Shown: positions 35,459-45,178, counted from the first letter of the stretch. The stretch is 64,000 nt of DNA from Paraprevotella xylaniphila YIT 11841 (GCF_000205165.1 NZ_GL883837.1:1-64000); one strand, 5' to 3'. Notes: generated from the sequence alone by a model not told the origin. Program-made: numbers and translations.

Positions 35459-36920
35459 ACTCATACCTCTTTTATACATAACCTTGCACCTATGCGCCCA
35501 AGGCGCATGGGCGCAAGTCCCCGACGGAAGCGACATGCACCTGCCGCGCACACCTTTCCGCCTGCAAAGCCGGGCAGAGGTACAGTTACCGCCTGCGGTG
35601 GACAATTCCACACGGAAATTCTTTCCACCCATATTGGACCAGATGGGCGGTTCCTGCGCCCAGGCTTCCGGCATCGGTTACATGTTCACTTACGAAATCA
35701 ACCGCCTGCTCGACCGCGACGCACATGCTTCTGCCGACCATCGCTTCAGCTATCAGTTTTCGTGGAACCTGCTCAATGACGGACAGGACCAGGGCGACTT
35801 TGTAGACCAGGGCCTCTACCTGTCTGAGCGTTACGGCATCATGACCGAACAGGACTACGGCATCTCCGGCACCTACCAATTCAAATGGGCCACGGGATAT
35901 GACAAATACTACAAGGCCCTGCAATACCGCACGCAGGAGGTGCTGACGTTTGCCGACAGCATCCCCCTGATGAAACGCTGGCTCTACGATGCCGGCGACG
36001 GCAGCGCGGTGGGCGGTGTGCTCACCTTCTCGGCCATGAGCCGCAGATGGGATATCGACGACGACTACCAGGGTCCCTCGCTCACCGGCTACCGCTCCTT
36101 GCTCAAAAGCCTTGCCACAGACGGGGCACACGCTCTCACCATAGCCGGATACGACGACACGGTCGTCTACACCGACGCGCAGGGGACACCGCACACGGGA
36201 GCCTTCATCGTGGTCAACTCCTGGGGCACCCATAGCCACGACCGCGGACGCTTCTATCTCCCCTACGACTTTTTCCGTGATGCCCGCGTGCCCGAACAGC
36301 AACTGGGCAGCACGGTGGAAGCCATCCGCGTGCGCATCCACCGCCCCCTCGTAGTCTTCCGCCTCGCGCTCGACTTCTCTTCACGCAACGACCTCTCTTT
36401 CGGTCTGGCCACGGAAAGCGACGTAGACGAACGGGGCATCATCGGCTACCACACCTGCCGGGCTTTCTACAACCAAGGGGGAGACTACCCCATGCAGGGA
36501 CAATACATGCCCGGAAATATCGAAATAGCCCTGGACCTGACCGAATACATGACGGAAGAAGGGCGCGGCGGCGAAACATTCTACCTCAATATCCTGCGTG
36601 GTTTCAGGGGCAAGGTGAAGGGCACGGGGCGCGTCACGGCCCTCTCCATCGTGGACTACCGTGGGACGCAGCCCGTGGAATACCCCTACCGTGGCACCCT
36701 ACCAGTGGAGCTGCGCGACGGCAGCAATCCTTTCAGCATCCGGGCCGCAGAAGACGCTCCCGTCTCTGCCTCGGCCTTCCGTTACACCGACGAGGCAGGC
36801 AACGTGACCGACCGTACCTTCCTCCTGCGCACAGCCGAAGGCCGGCAGGCCAAGATACGCTTCGCCAACCCCGACACCGGCAGCCAGACCATCACCCTGC
36901 GCTACCGGACGACGGAATAA
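35448..36920 (+). CDS. Papain-like (C1 family) cysteine peptidase, secreted
   Basis: A 490-residue protein with signal peptide (MKSKLIPLLYITLHLCAQGA, cut near AWAQ). The C1 catalytic set is visible: Gln65 and Cys70 in DQMGGSCAQA, His228 in GAHALTI, Asn257 in VVNSWG. The Trp usually after the catalytic Cys (SCW) is replaced by Ala-Gln. The peptidase domain spans about 50-290; the remaining 200 residues look like beta-sandwich material and end without a clear sorting domain. It overlaps copy B of the C25-like peptidases by 11 bases, so translation is coupled. Probably the third peptidase of a degradative uptake system. Confidence 0.85.
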   Translation: MKSKLIPLLYITLHLCAQGAWAQVPDGSDMHLPRTPFRLQSRAEVQLPPAVDNSTRKFFPPILDQMGGSCAQASGIGYMFTYEINRLLDRDAHASADHRFSYQFSWNLLNDGQDQGDFVDQGLYLSERYGIMTEQDYGISGTYQFKWATGYDKYYKALQYRTQEVLTFADSIPLMKRWLYDAGDGSAVGGVLTFSAMSRRWDIDDDYQGPSLTGYRSLLKSLATDGAHALTIAGYDDTVVYTDAQGTPHTGAFIVVNSWGTHSHDRGRFYLPYDFFRDARVPEQQLGSTVEAIRVRIHRPLVVFRLALDFSSRNDLSFGLATESDVDERGIIGYHTCRAFYNQGGDYPMQGQYMPGNIEIALDLTEYMTEEGRGGETFYLNILRGFRGKVKGTGRVTALSIVDYRGTQPVEYPYRGTLPVELRDGSNPFSIRAAEDAPVSASAFRYTDEAGNVTDRTFLLRTAEGRQAKIRFANPDTGSQTITLRYRTTE

Positions 36921-36947
36921 CCGGAATAACTTAAAAAGACAGAACGA

Positions 36948-37411
36948 ATGAAAAAACAACTCGCACGATTGATATTCTTCTCCTTTCTCGCAGCAGCCTG
37001 CTCCGCCGAGCAACCTCTTACCACCGGCGGAAGTACGGCAGACCACACGGCCGTCATCCCCAATGCCAAGGGACAATGGACTTACTTCTCGCTCAAGACG
37101 CATACCGTGGTAGGCACTTGTGCCATGACCGACACCCTCGCCCAACAGGCCTACGCAGCCCGCACAGACTGGGACATCGCCATTGCCGACGGGCGTATAC
37201 GCACCAACAGCGGCACATCGGGAATCGGAGACGGAGGCATAGCCCTCTCGCCCTACGGCTATGAACAGACTGACCCGGACATGACTGTCAAAATTCAAAC
37301 CGATTCCATACGGTAGAGGAATGGCGGAAAGAATGGCGCTCTAAACCACTTGAAACCAACATGTTGAGAATGGATAAAATTTGTGCGCCAAACGAAAAAT
37401 CATTCGGCTGA
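36948..37411 (+). pseudogene. HmuY-like heme-binding lipoprotein gene, frameshifted and truncated
   Basis: The first frame (36948-37316) gives 122 residues: signal peptide with lipobox (FLAAACS, Cys18), WTYFSLKTHTVVG, then WDIAIADGRIRTNSGTSG, a segment typical of HmuY-family hemophores, which are normally about 200 residues. It stops at TAG 37314-37316. Coding-like sequence continues one base over (from 37313: VEEWRKEWRSKPLETNMLRM) until a TGA at 37409-37411 inside a dispersed repeat that begins at 37384. So one small indel plus the repeat have removed the last third. Assignment to HmuY is by motif. Last gene of the peptidase/TonB operon, 27 bases after the C1 peptidase. Confidence 0.6.
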
Positions 37412-37452
37412 GAATGAAAAATCAATCTCAGGAGAATGATTTTTCGTTGGCA
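37384..37452. repeat. Dispersed palindromic repeat, copy 2
   Basis: Bases 37384-37417 match the reverse complement of 20294-20327 at 33 of 34 positions. The right arm (GAATGATTTTTCGTTGGCA, 37434-37452) pairs with the left arm 37384-37405 apart from a short deletion. It overlaps the end of the broken HmuY-like gene. The remaining gap to 37587 has no gene I can support. Confidence 0.75.
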
Positions 37453-37587
37453 GCAGATTGCAGAACCGACATCCTCTGCCTTCCATTCCTGTCAGGTTTT
37501 ATACATTTCAAACCCAAAGCAGACACGCATCATGTCCCAAGCATGGCTCCGGAACCGTCCCACTATCTTCGATGCTTCCCAAAACAA

Positions 37588-37627
37588 TCAGGCCGCGCTC
37601 GTGGGAGAGCGCGGCCTGACTGTTTTT
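37588..37627. terminator. Bidirectional terminator between the convergent operons
   Basis: Perfect 13-base arms (37588-37600 and 37607-37619) with a 6-base loop. Five T follow on the plus strand (37623-37627), and TTGTTTT follows on the minus strand, so it can end both the TonB/peptidase operon and the V-ATPase operon. Confidence 0.9.
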
Positions 37628-37647
37628 ATCAAATACTTGTTTAATCC

Positions 37648-38073
<426 letters not shown>

Positions 38074-38098
38074 CTAAATTTTATTTGTGATTAATTGA

Positions 38099-39946
38099 TT
38101 ATTTGTTTTTTACTATGCTGAAAGGCTCGTATGCCTCTCCTTTTCCGTCGTAGCCGGAGTTCTTGAAATATTCCACAAAGGTCAGACGAAGCGGGTGCAC
38201 GAAAGCACTCAGGCAAGACATGGCGATGTTCAACGTATGGCCGAACGCTAAAATCAGCCCGCAACCCAACCATCCAGGAACTCCGTACAATGCGTCTCCC
38301 GCACCGTCACGTACCATAAAGGCCAACTGATTGAACACACCGCCCAACATACCGCCGGCCAACCCGAGGGCATACAGACGGATATAGGAAAGCACGTCGC
38401 CCATCAGCCCCGTAGCCATGTTATACGTGTCCCACAATCCGGCTCCGATATTGGCAAAAACATTGCGGTGGAGGTTGTTCAGCAAATAAATGCCGATGGC
38501 CGCCACGCCGCCGATCACAAGGAAAGCCGTATTGGATACATTCTCCGAGATCACTTTCATAAAAGAAAGGCCGCCCGTACAGATGAAACCGACGACAAGC
38601 AGCAGCCATCCCCAATCAGAGAGCGACTCCTTGAAACCGTAACGTACCGTAGCACCGATGGCCTTCACCGTCATGGCGATGCAGATGTGCACTACGCCGA
38701 TAATCAAGGCTAACAGCATTTGTTTGTCATAGCTCGTGTCGCCTATCTTACCCACGATCATGAATTGCTTCATCCACCCGGGCACATCTACGTCGAAGAG
38801 GCTCACCCCAAAGAACGTACCCAAAACGGCACCGAACACGGTGGTGGCTGCTCCCAACGTAATCACCAAGTTCATGATACCCTTCAAAGAGGAAGAAAGC
38901 TTGTGTTTCAGGAAAAATCCCAAAGCAATCAGCACCAATCCGTAACCTGCATCGCCCATGCAGAAGGCAAAGAACAACGTGAAGAACGGGGCGACCAACG
39001 GCGTGGGGTCAAACTCCGCATAGTCGGGCATGCCGTACATCTTCGTCAGCACCTCGTACATCCGTACGAATGCATTGTTCTTCAATTTAATCGGAGCATT
39101 GTCTTCCCTGCGCGCCGCACGTATCTCATAATAGACCTCCTGAGTGGAAAGGAAAGATTTCACTTCGGCTTCCTTGTCTTCCGGAATCCATCCTTGCAAC
39201 ACCATCAAACGGTTGTCGGCCACTTGTTCCGTGCCCAACACCACGCGGTCGAAAGCTATGGAGGTGCGCAATTCATCTTCATAACCACGAAGCCGGGCTA
39301 CATAACCTTGCGCCAACCTCCCCATTTCATGTTCTATAGCGGCTATTCCTTCTTCTTTTTCACGTATCTGCTTCCGCAAATCCATCAACGAGACACAGGG
39401 CAGGCGCAACCGTTCGGCATCGAGCACCACCTCCTCGCCCACCGGCGTAAGGGTCACGAAATAGACCTTGCCCTTTTCACGGGTTACTTCAGTAGCATAA
39501 TACAATGCCGCCCACTCTTCATTGAACGAACGTTCGGGGCAGACAAAGAAGCCCATGGCATAACCGATGTCCGACAAACCTTCGACACGCGCCGGGTCGA
39601 AGTCGCCCCAAGGCAACAGCGCAGCCTCATCCTTCCGCAAACGTTGGAGTTCCGCCTCTGCCTTATGCCGGGTTTCTTCCATCCTATCCAAATGCGACAA
39701 GATATCCGCCACGCCACGGTTGTCGGCCAATGGATTGTCCGGCACCGGCATAGCCTCCAGGCGGTTTATCCACTCTTTCACATGCTCCGTCCGCCTGAGT
39801 TTGGCTTCCAATTCTGACGTAGGTTCCACCACACCTTCCTGTGCCGTCTGTACATGCAATACCCCCAGTTCCTGCATCCGTTTCAAGAAAGCTTCGTACT
39901 CCTTATAATAAATAAGGAAAGTAAGTTTCTTCATCTTCGTAATCAT
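38099..39946 (-). CDS. ntpI: V-type ATPase subunit I (a-type stator)
   Basis: A 615-residue protein. The N-terminal half (about 1-320) is soluble and partly coiled coil, the stalk-binding arm. The C-terminal half has about seven or eight membrane segments that form the ion channel against the K ring. FFAFCMGDAGYGL and the late GGMLGGVFNQLAF, then LILAFGHTLNIAMSCLSAFV segments are typical. Its start overlaps the subunit D stop as ATGA, which supports the chosen ATG. Confidence 0.94.
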   Translation of the reverse strand: MITKMKKLTFLIYYKEYEAFLKRMQELGVLHVQTAQEGVVEPTSELEAKLRRTEHVKEWINRLEAMPVPDNPLADNRGVADILSHLDRMEETRHKAEAELQRLRKDEAALLPWGDFDPARVEGLSDIGYAMGFFVCPERSFNEEWAALYYATEVTREKGKVYFVTLTPVGEEVVLDAERLRLPCVSLMDLRKQIREKEEGIAAIEHEMGRLAQGYVARLRGYEDELRTSIAFDRVVLGTEQVADNRLMVLQGWIPEDKEAEVKSFLSTQEVYYEIRAARREDNAPIKLKNNAFVRMYEVLTKMYGMPDYAEFDPTPLVAPFFTLFFAFCMGDAGYGLVLIALGFFLKHKLSSSLKGIMNLVITLGAATTVFGAVLGTFFGVSLFDVDVPGWMKQFMIVGKIGDTSYDKQMLLALIIGVVHICIAMTVKAIGATVRYGFKESLSDWGWLLLVVGFICTGGLSFMKVISENVSNTAFLVIGGVAAIGIYLLNNLHRNVFANIGAGLWDTYNMATGLMGDVLSYIRLYALGLAGGMLGGVFNQLAFMVRDGAGDALYGVPGWLGCGLILAFGHTLNIAMSCLSAFVHPLRLTFVEYFKNSGYDGKGEAYEPFSIVKNK

Positions 39947-40548
39947 GCCTCGGCCTCCTTTCTCTTCTCCTGAAGGGTTTTTAATATTTTCTGGGAAGAC
40001 TTGGACAAGTTTTCCTCATCCTCCATGAAACGTTTGATTTTCCGTAACGCATCCTCATAACCGGGTATCTGCACCTTCTCGAAAAGGTTCACCTTCTGGG
40101 TCGTCTTCTTGCGCGAATACTCCAACAGGTCGAGCTTGGCCTGCACGAATTCCTTTTCTATGGCCGTCCGCGCCAGGCCGCGCAACAAAGAAATCCCGTC
40201 ATAATACCACTTGGGACTGCTGAACATACTGAACGGACGCACCTCCAGTTCCACACTGTTCAGCACCGGCACCCGCACCCCGGCTATCTTTTTTACGCCT
40301 AAATCCACGTCCTTGACTCCGACTATCGTCGGGTCAAATTCGCTCCATAATGCAAACATCGCCTCGTAAGCCTGAATCTGCGCCTCCAGGTTGCGTGCCA
40401 GTTCCGCCGCTTCCGCCTTGCACTTCTTCACCTCCATGCGCAACGCACTCTCCTTGTTCTTGATGATAGGCAGCGTGCGTACACGCATCTTGAGTTGTTT
40501 TTCAAGCTGCTGCAACGAGGTCTTGTTATATTGAAATTTAATGGCCAT
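39943..40548 (-). CDS. ntpD: V-type ATPase subunit D (central shaft)
   Basis: A 201-residue protein, nearly all helix, with two long coiled-coil halves: FQYNKTSLQQLEKQLKMRVR at the N-terminus and ENLSKSSQKILKTLQEKRKE at the C-terminus. Subunit D turns inside the A3B3 head to drive the rotor. It begins 11 bases after subunit B and overlaps subunit I by 4 bases. Confidence 0.93.
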   Translation of the reverse strand: MAIKFQYNKTSLQQLEKQLKMRVRTLPIIKNKESALRMEVKKCKAEAAELARNLEAQIQAYEAMFALWSEFDPTIVGVKDVDLGVKKIAGVRVPVLNSVELEVRPFSMFSSPKWYYDGISLLRGLARTAIEKEFVQAKLDLLEYSRKKTTQKVNLFEKVQIPGYEDALRKIKRFMEDEENLSKSSQKILKTLQEKRKEAEA

Positions 40549-40559
40549 ATCCTTCCGAT

Positions 40560-41879
40560 TTATTTCGTCCAGAACTCATCCACCAGTTCCTTCTTGATGT
40601 TCACCTCCTCGGGTTTGAAGTACTTGGCAAACAGCCCCCAAGTCACATCGAGCATCTCCGTGGTATTCAGGTTCACGTCGATGGCCAACAGCTTGTCTGC
40701 ATAATCCTTGGCAAAAGAAAGCGTACGGTTATCGTAGTCCGTCAGGTCAAATCCGTTTTCCATCTTGGTCTTGGCGTTGGCGGCATCCGCATACAAACGT
40801 ACGGCCGCATTCATCACCTGCGGATGGTCTTTACGGGTTTTCTTACCGGCCACCAACTGTTTCAGACGGGACAACGAACGGAACGGGTCCACGATGACCT
40901 TGCCGATATCGCTGTCGCGACGCAAGAAAAGCTGCCCTTCGGTGATATATCCCGTGTTGTCCGGCACGGCATGCGTGATGTCGCCCCCGCTCAACGTCGT
41001 CACGGCGATAATGGTAATGGAACCGCCTGAGGGGAATTGCACGGCTTTCTCGTAAATCTTGGCCAAGTCCGAGTACAACGAACCGGGCATGGAGTCCTTC
41101 GACGGAATCTGGTCCATACGGTTGGACACTATGGCCAACGAGTCGGCGTATGAGGTCATGTCGGTGAGCAGCACCAATACCTTCTCATTCTTTTCCACAG
41201 CGAAATACTCGGCTGCCGTCAAGGCCATGTCGGGCACCAACAGACGTTCCACCGCAGGGTCCTCGGTCGTGTTCATGAAACTGACGATACGGTCGAGCGC
41301 ACCGGCATTCGAGAACACGTTTTTGAAATAAAGATAGTCGTCGTTCGTCATACCCATGCCGCCTAAAATGATTTTATCGGTCTGCGCACGCAGGGCCACC
41401 ATGGCCATCACCTGATTGAAAGGTTGGTCCGGGTCGGCAAAGAACGGTATCTTCTGGCCGGACACCAACGTGTTGTTCAGGTCGATACCGGCAATACCCG
41501 TCGCAATCAGTTCGGACGGCTGCTTGCGGCGCACCGGATTCACCGACGGACCGCCGATTTCCACTTCCACGCCTTCCACTTCCGGCCCCCCGTCAATGGG
41601 ATTACCGTAAGCATTGAAAAAGCGACCGGCCAGTTGTTCGCTCACTTTCAGGGTCGGAGCCTTGCCCATGAACACGACTTCCGCATCCGTAGGGATACCG
41701 CCCGTACCCTCGAACACCTGCAGCGTCACTTCGTCACCGGCAATCTTCACCACCTGGGCCAACTTGCCGTCCACCATAGCCAATTCGTCGGCCCCCACGC
41801 CCGTAGCCTTCAGGGTACAAGTGGCCTTCGTAATCTGGCTTATCTTCGTATATATCTTTTGAAATGCTTTTGTTGCCAT
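40560..41879 (-). CDS. ntpB: V-type ATPase subunit B
   Basis: A 439-residue non-catalytic head subunit, close to the usual 450-470. It has LIATGIAGIDLNNTLVSGQKIPFF in place of a working P-loop, and the B-subunit signature PDNTGYITEGQLFLRRD. It alternates with subunit A in the head. 15 bases from subunit A and in the same operon. Confidence 0.95.
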   Translation of the reverse strand: MATKAFQKIYTKISQITKATCTLKATGVGADELAMVDGKLAQVVKIAGDEVTLQVFEGTGGIPTDAEVVFMGKAPTLKVSEQLAGRFFNAYGNPIDGGPEVEGVEVEIGGPSVNPVRRKQPSELIATGIAGIDLNNTLVSGQKIPFFADPDQPFNQVMAMVALRAQTDKIILGGMGMTNDDYLYFKNVFSNAGALDRIVSFMNTTEDPAVERLLVPDMALTAAEYFAVEKNEKVLVLLTDMTSYADSLAIVSNRMDQIPSKDSMPGSLYSDLAKIYEKAVQFPSGGSITIIAVTTLSGGDITHAVPDNTGYITEGQLFLRRDSDIGKVIVDPFRSLSRLKQLVAGKKTRKDHPQVMNAAVRLYADAANAKTKMENGFDLTDYDNRTLSFAKDYADKLLAIDVNLNTTEMLDVTWGLFAKYFKPEEVNIKKELVDEFWTK

Positions 41880-41894
41880 AACTTTCCTGATTAA

Positions 41895-43646
41895 TTATTG
41901 CCTTTCCGCCACCATCTCACGAATCTGGCGTTTATAGTCTTCGAACTTCTCACTCTTGAATTCCGCGTAGTTCATCTGCTTGCACAGGTTGATGAGCTTC
42001 TTGAAATAATCCATGACTTCAAGGAAACCGTCGAACTTGTACTCGGCGCGGCAAATGTCCACCACCAGATTCAGGATGTCTTCCTGGCGTTCCATCGGTG
42101 TCACGGCATCCACCTCGTCGAAAGCGTCCTGCTGTAGGATAACATAGTCGATGACTTCCGACTTCCAGAATATCACGTGATACTCCACAGGTACGCCGTC
42201 GTCACCCAAGATATTAATCTGCTCGGCAATCTCCTTTCCTCTCAAAAGGCGTGTCTTGAGTTCGTTCACTTTCGCTGTCCATTCACCGTTAATGCGCTTC
42301 GATATATATTCTTCAAACTCGGGATATTCGATATACTTGGAATAAGAATCTATCGGGTTCACGGCCGGATAACGTTTCTTGTCCGCACGGTCCTGCTCCA
42401 ACGCATAGAAGCAACGCGCCACCTTCTTTGTGTTTTCCGTCACGGGTTCCTTCAAGTTACCGCCGGCCGGTGAAACCGTACCGATGAACGTAATGGAACC
42501 CACTTCGCCGTTGTTCAAGTACACATAACCTGCACGACCGTAGAAGTTGGAAATGATGGCGGACAAATCCATCGGGAAAGCATCCGGACCCGGCAGTTCC
42601 TCCATACGGTTGGACATCTCGCGCAAAGCCTGCGCCCAACGTGAAGTGGAATCGGCCATCAAGAGGACGCGCAATCCCATGGAACGATAGAACTCGGCAA
42701 TCGTCATGGCCGTGTATACCGATGCCTCACGGGCAGCCACAGGCATGTTGGACGTGTTGGCGATAATGATGGTACGCTCCATCAACTTGCGTCCCGTGTG
42801 CGGATCCACCAGTTCGGGAAACTCCGTAAAGATTTCCACCACCTCGTTGGCACGCTCCCCACAGGCGGCAATGATAACGATATCGGCCTCGGCCTGCTTG
42901 GAGATGGCGTGTTGGAGCACCGTCTTTCCCGTACCGAACGGCCCCGGAATAAATCCCGTGCCCCCCTCTACAATCGGATTCATCGTATCAATGGTACGTA
43001 CGCCCGTCTCCAATAATTTAAACGGACGCGGCTTTTCCTTATAATTGGTCATGGCCACTTTCACCGGCCATTTCTGCACCATGGTCACGGCAATGTCCTC
43101 ACCGTCCTCTCCCGTCAACACGGCTATCGTGTCTTCGCACAAATAGTCGCCCTCCGGAACAATGCTTTTCACCGTAGCCGCGCCCTCCATGGCTATCGGT
43201 GCCATGATTTTCAGGGGTTGGTAGTTTTCCTCCACCTCTCCCAACCAGGCTGAAGCCTCTACTTTGTCGCCGGGTTTCGCAATGGGCTTGAAATGCCACT
43301 TTTTGTCTTTATCCAACGGATAAGTGTACTGCCCGCGACGCAAGAACACACCTTCCATCTTGTCCAAGTCGTTCTGCAAACCGTCGTAGTTCTTGGAAAG
43401 CATCCCCGGCCCCAACGTCACTTCGAGCATGTGCCCGGTAAATTCAGCCTCAGCCCCGACTTTCATGCCCCGGGTGCTTTCAAACACCTGCACGTATGCA
43501 TTCCGACCGACCACCTTAATCACTTCGGCCATCAGGCGGTCTCCGCCTGTCGTGATGTAGCAGATCTCATTCTGTGCCACCGGGCCGTCCACTTGAATGG
43601 TCACGATATTGGAGATGACTCCAATCACTGTACCTCTTGTTGCCAT
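41895..43646 (-). CDS. ntpA: V-type ATPase catalytic subunit A
   Basis: A 583-residue catalytic head subunit. The P-loop GPFGTGKT is at 235-242; the non-homologous insert typical of A subunits lies between about 110 and 200; SRWAQALREMSNRMEELPG follows the Walker B region. It couples ATP hydrolysis or synthesis to rotation of the D shaft. 17 bases after the DUF2764 gene. Confidence 0.97.
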   Translation of the reverse strand: MATRGTVIGVISNIVTIQVDGPVAQNEICYITTGGDRLMAEVIKVVGRNAYVQVFESTRGMKVGAEAEFTGHMLEVTLGPGMLSKNYDGLQNDLDKMEGVFLRRGQYTYPLDKDKKWHFKPIAKPGDKVEASAWLGEVEENYQPLKIMAPIAMEGAATVKSIVPEGDYLCEDTIAVLTGEDGEDIAVTMVQKWPVKVAMTNYKEKPRPFKLLETGVRTIDTMNPIVEGGTGFIPGPFGTGKTVLQHAISKQAEADIVIIAACGERANEVVEIFTEFPELVDPHTGRKLMERTIIIANTSNMPVAAREASVYTAMTIAEFYRSMGLRVLLMADSTSRWAQALREMSNRMEELPGPDAFPMDLSAIISNFYGRAGYVYLNNGEVGSITFIGTVSPAGGNLKEPVTENTKKVARCFYALEQDRADKKRYPAVNPIDSYSKYIEYPEFEEYISKRINGEWTAKVNELKTRLLRGKEIAEQINILGDDGVPVEYHVIFWKSEVIDYVILQQDAFDEVDAVTPMERQEDILNLVVDICRAEYKFDGFLEVMDYFKKLINLCKQMNYAEFKSEKFEDYKRQIREMVAERQ

Positions 43647-43663
43647 ATCATTATTTTCGTTTT

Positions 43664-44506
43664 TTATTTCTTAAATTCTTGGGGAATCTCGACTTCGTCC
43701 TTCAGCTGTTCCACTAAACTGCGGAACACTTTCCCGCCGCGTTCCTTATCGATATGTGTCCATCGCTCTATGATGTCCAACTTGATGAGAAAGGCAAAGA
43801 GGCGTTCCACTGAAAAATAACAGAAGAAAGTACGGTTTTCCAACCATTCCCATTTCAACAAATCCAATTTACGTTCCTTCTCCACCGGGTCGGACATCTC
43901 ATGGATACGTATCACGTCGTCCATATAATCCAGTTCCGTACCCAACCCGAAATCCCGTGCTCCCGAAACAGCCAAAGCCTTCGTCACCGCATCGTCGCCC
44001 ACCAGATAGGAAACCGGATTGAATCCGTACTTCCGGGCCGTAAGGGCTATCAAGATATTGTTCACATTCCGGTTGAATGCGAACCAATCTTTTGTAAAAC
44101 GATTCTTGAACGTGCCCGCATAACGGTAATATGCCGCCGAAAGGACATCTTCCGGCAAGCGTTCCTGCACTTCTTTCAAGGTAGCATACTCTGCCATAAA
44201 CTCGTAAAAATAAGCAGGCAACACACGGCCTTGCTCATCGCCGGCCTTCACCTTCTCCATGGCTTCGGGCCACGCTTCACGCGGAAACATCGCCCGTTCA
44301 TCAAACGCCGCCCCGTCTCCTTCGGCCAACCATGCCAACAAGTTGCGATGGTCGTAACGCAAGAAAAACAAAGCCACTAGCTTCTTATCTGTCTCGGAAA
44401 GTTGCGGCCAATAGTCCTCTTTGAAGTCTGCCACCGTAAAATTCAGTTTGGCATCATCGGGGGACACGTCGGGCATACTTGCCACTAAACCATAATAATT
44501 CTTCAT
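43664..44506 (-). CDS. DUF2764 family V-ATPase-associated protein
   Basis: A 280-residue soluble, mostly helical protein, starting MKNYYGLVASMPDVSPDDAKL, the DUF2764 start. In Bacteroidetes it lies between subunits E and A, where other V-ATPase operons have C and F. It probably replaces subunit C, linking the head to the membrane part, but this is inferred from position. It lies 10 bases from subunit E and 17 bases from subunit A. Confidence 0.85.
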   Translation of the reverse strand: MKNYYGLVASMPDVSPDDAKLNFTVADFKEDYWPQLSETDKKLVALFFLRYDHRNLLAWLAEGDGAAFDERAMFPREAWPEAMEKVKAGDEQGRVLPAYFYEFMAEYATLKEVQERLPEDVLSAAYYRYAGTFKNRFTKDWFAFNRNVNNILIALTARKYGFNPVSYLVGDDAVTKALAVSGARDFGLGTELDYMDDVIRIHEMSDPVEKERKLDLLKWEWLENRTFFCYFSVERLFAFLIKLDIIERWTHIDKERGGKVFRSLVEQLKDEVEIPQEFKK

Positions 44507-44516
44507 GCAGATGGAT

Positions 44517-45104
44517 TTAGAAGAGCATTTCTATCAATTTCGGACGGAGGAAATCCTTGAAATAAGCTGCAAATTCCTCTTCGCCGAAATTCACCTTATA
44601 AGAACCGTCGGACGGAGAAACCGAAAACGCGGCCGCCTTTCCGTTCACTTTCTCTATCTTCACCCCTTTATCCAACAAGTCTTTCGCGTGGGCACGGAAA
44701 TAAGCGGTAAGCCCGTCGGCATCCGAAGCTGAAACCACCATGTCTCCGCCTGCGGCCCAACTTTTGGCTACAGCCACCATGAAATTCCCCATGAAATCCT
44801 TATTGCCGGTAAGTTCCCTCACCGCATCTTTTACCAATTTGTCGGAAACGACATTCACAATCTCCGATTTCAATGCACTCAAAGCCTGTCCCGCATACAG
44901 TTTCAATTCTGATTTCGTATTGGCCTCCAGTTCCTGAGCCTGCTTACGCGCCTTATCCACGATTTCATCCGCCTCCTTTCGTGCGTCCGCCACCAACTTA
45001 TCGGCTTCCGCCTTTGCTTTTTCCACTAAGCGCATGCCCTCGGCATTCCCTTTTTCCACCCCTTCGCGATAAAGCTTATCGGTCAATTCTTGAATCTTTT
45101 CCAT
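44517..45104 (-). CDS. ntpE: V-type ATPase subunit E (peripheral stalk)
   Basis: A 195-residue protein. The N-terminal half is a charged coiled coil with many A/E/K residues (MRLVEKAKAEADKLVADARK), the C-terminal half a compact domain. This is the E-subunit stator shape. First gene of the operon, behind the promoter at 45148-45178. No separate G/H subunit partner is seen. Confidence 0.9.
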   Translation of the reverse strand: MEKIQELTDKLYREGVEKGNAEGMRLVEKAKAEADKLVADARKEADEIVDKARKQAQELEANTKSELKLYAGQALSALKSEIVNVVSDKLVKDAVRELTGNKDFMGNFMVAVAKSWAAGGDMVVSASDADGLTAYFRAHAKDLLDKGVKIEKVNGKAAAFSVSPSDGSYKVNFGEEEFAAYFKDFLRPKLIEMLF

Positions 45105-45147
45105 TGTATTTTCGGTTTATCTATTCGCCATTTTTCATTTTGTGCAC

Positions 45148-45178
45148 TAAAAGTAGGCATATTTTCCCGTATGGCAAA
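45148..45178 (-). promoter_or_regulatory. Promoter of the V-ATPase operon
   Basis: On the minus strand TTTG (45175-45178) and TACTTTTA (45148-45155, one base off TAnnTTTG) are 19 bases apart, 44 bases upstream of the subunit E start. Confidence 0.6.

Noticed and set aside
38720-39817. A 365-codon plus-strand frame opposite the V-ATPase subunit I gene
   Set aside because: Antisense shadow; His/Gln-rich low-likelihood protein.
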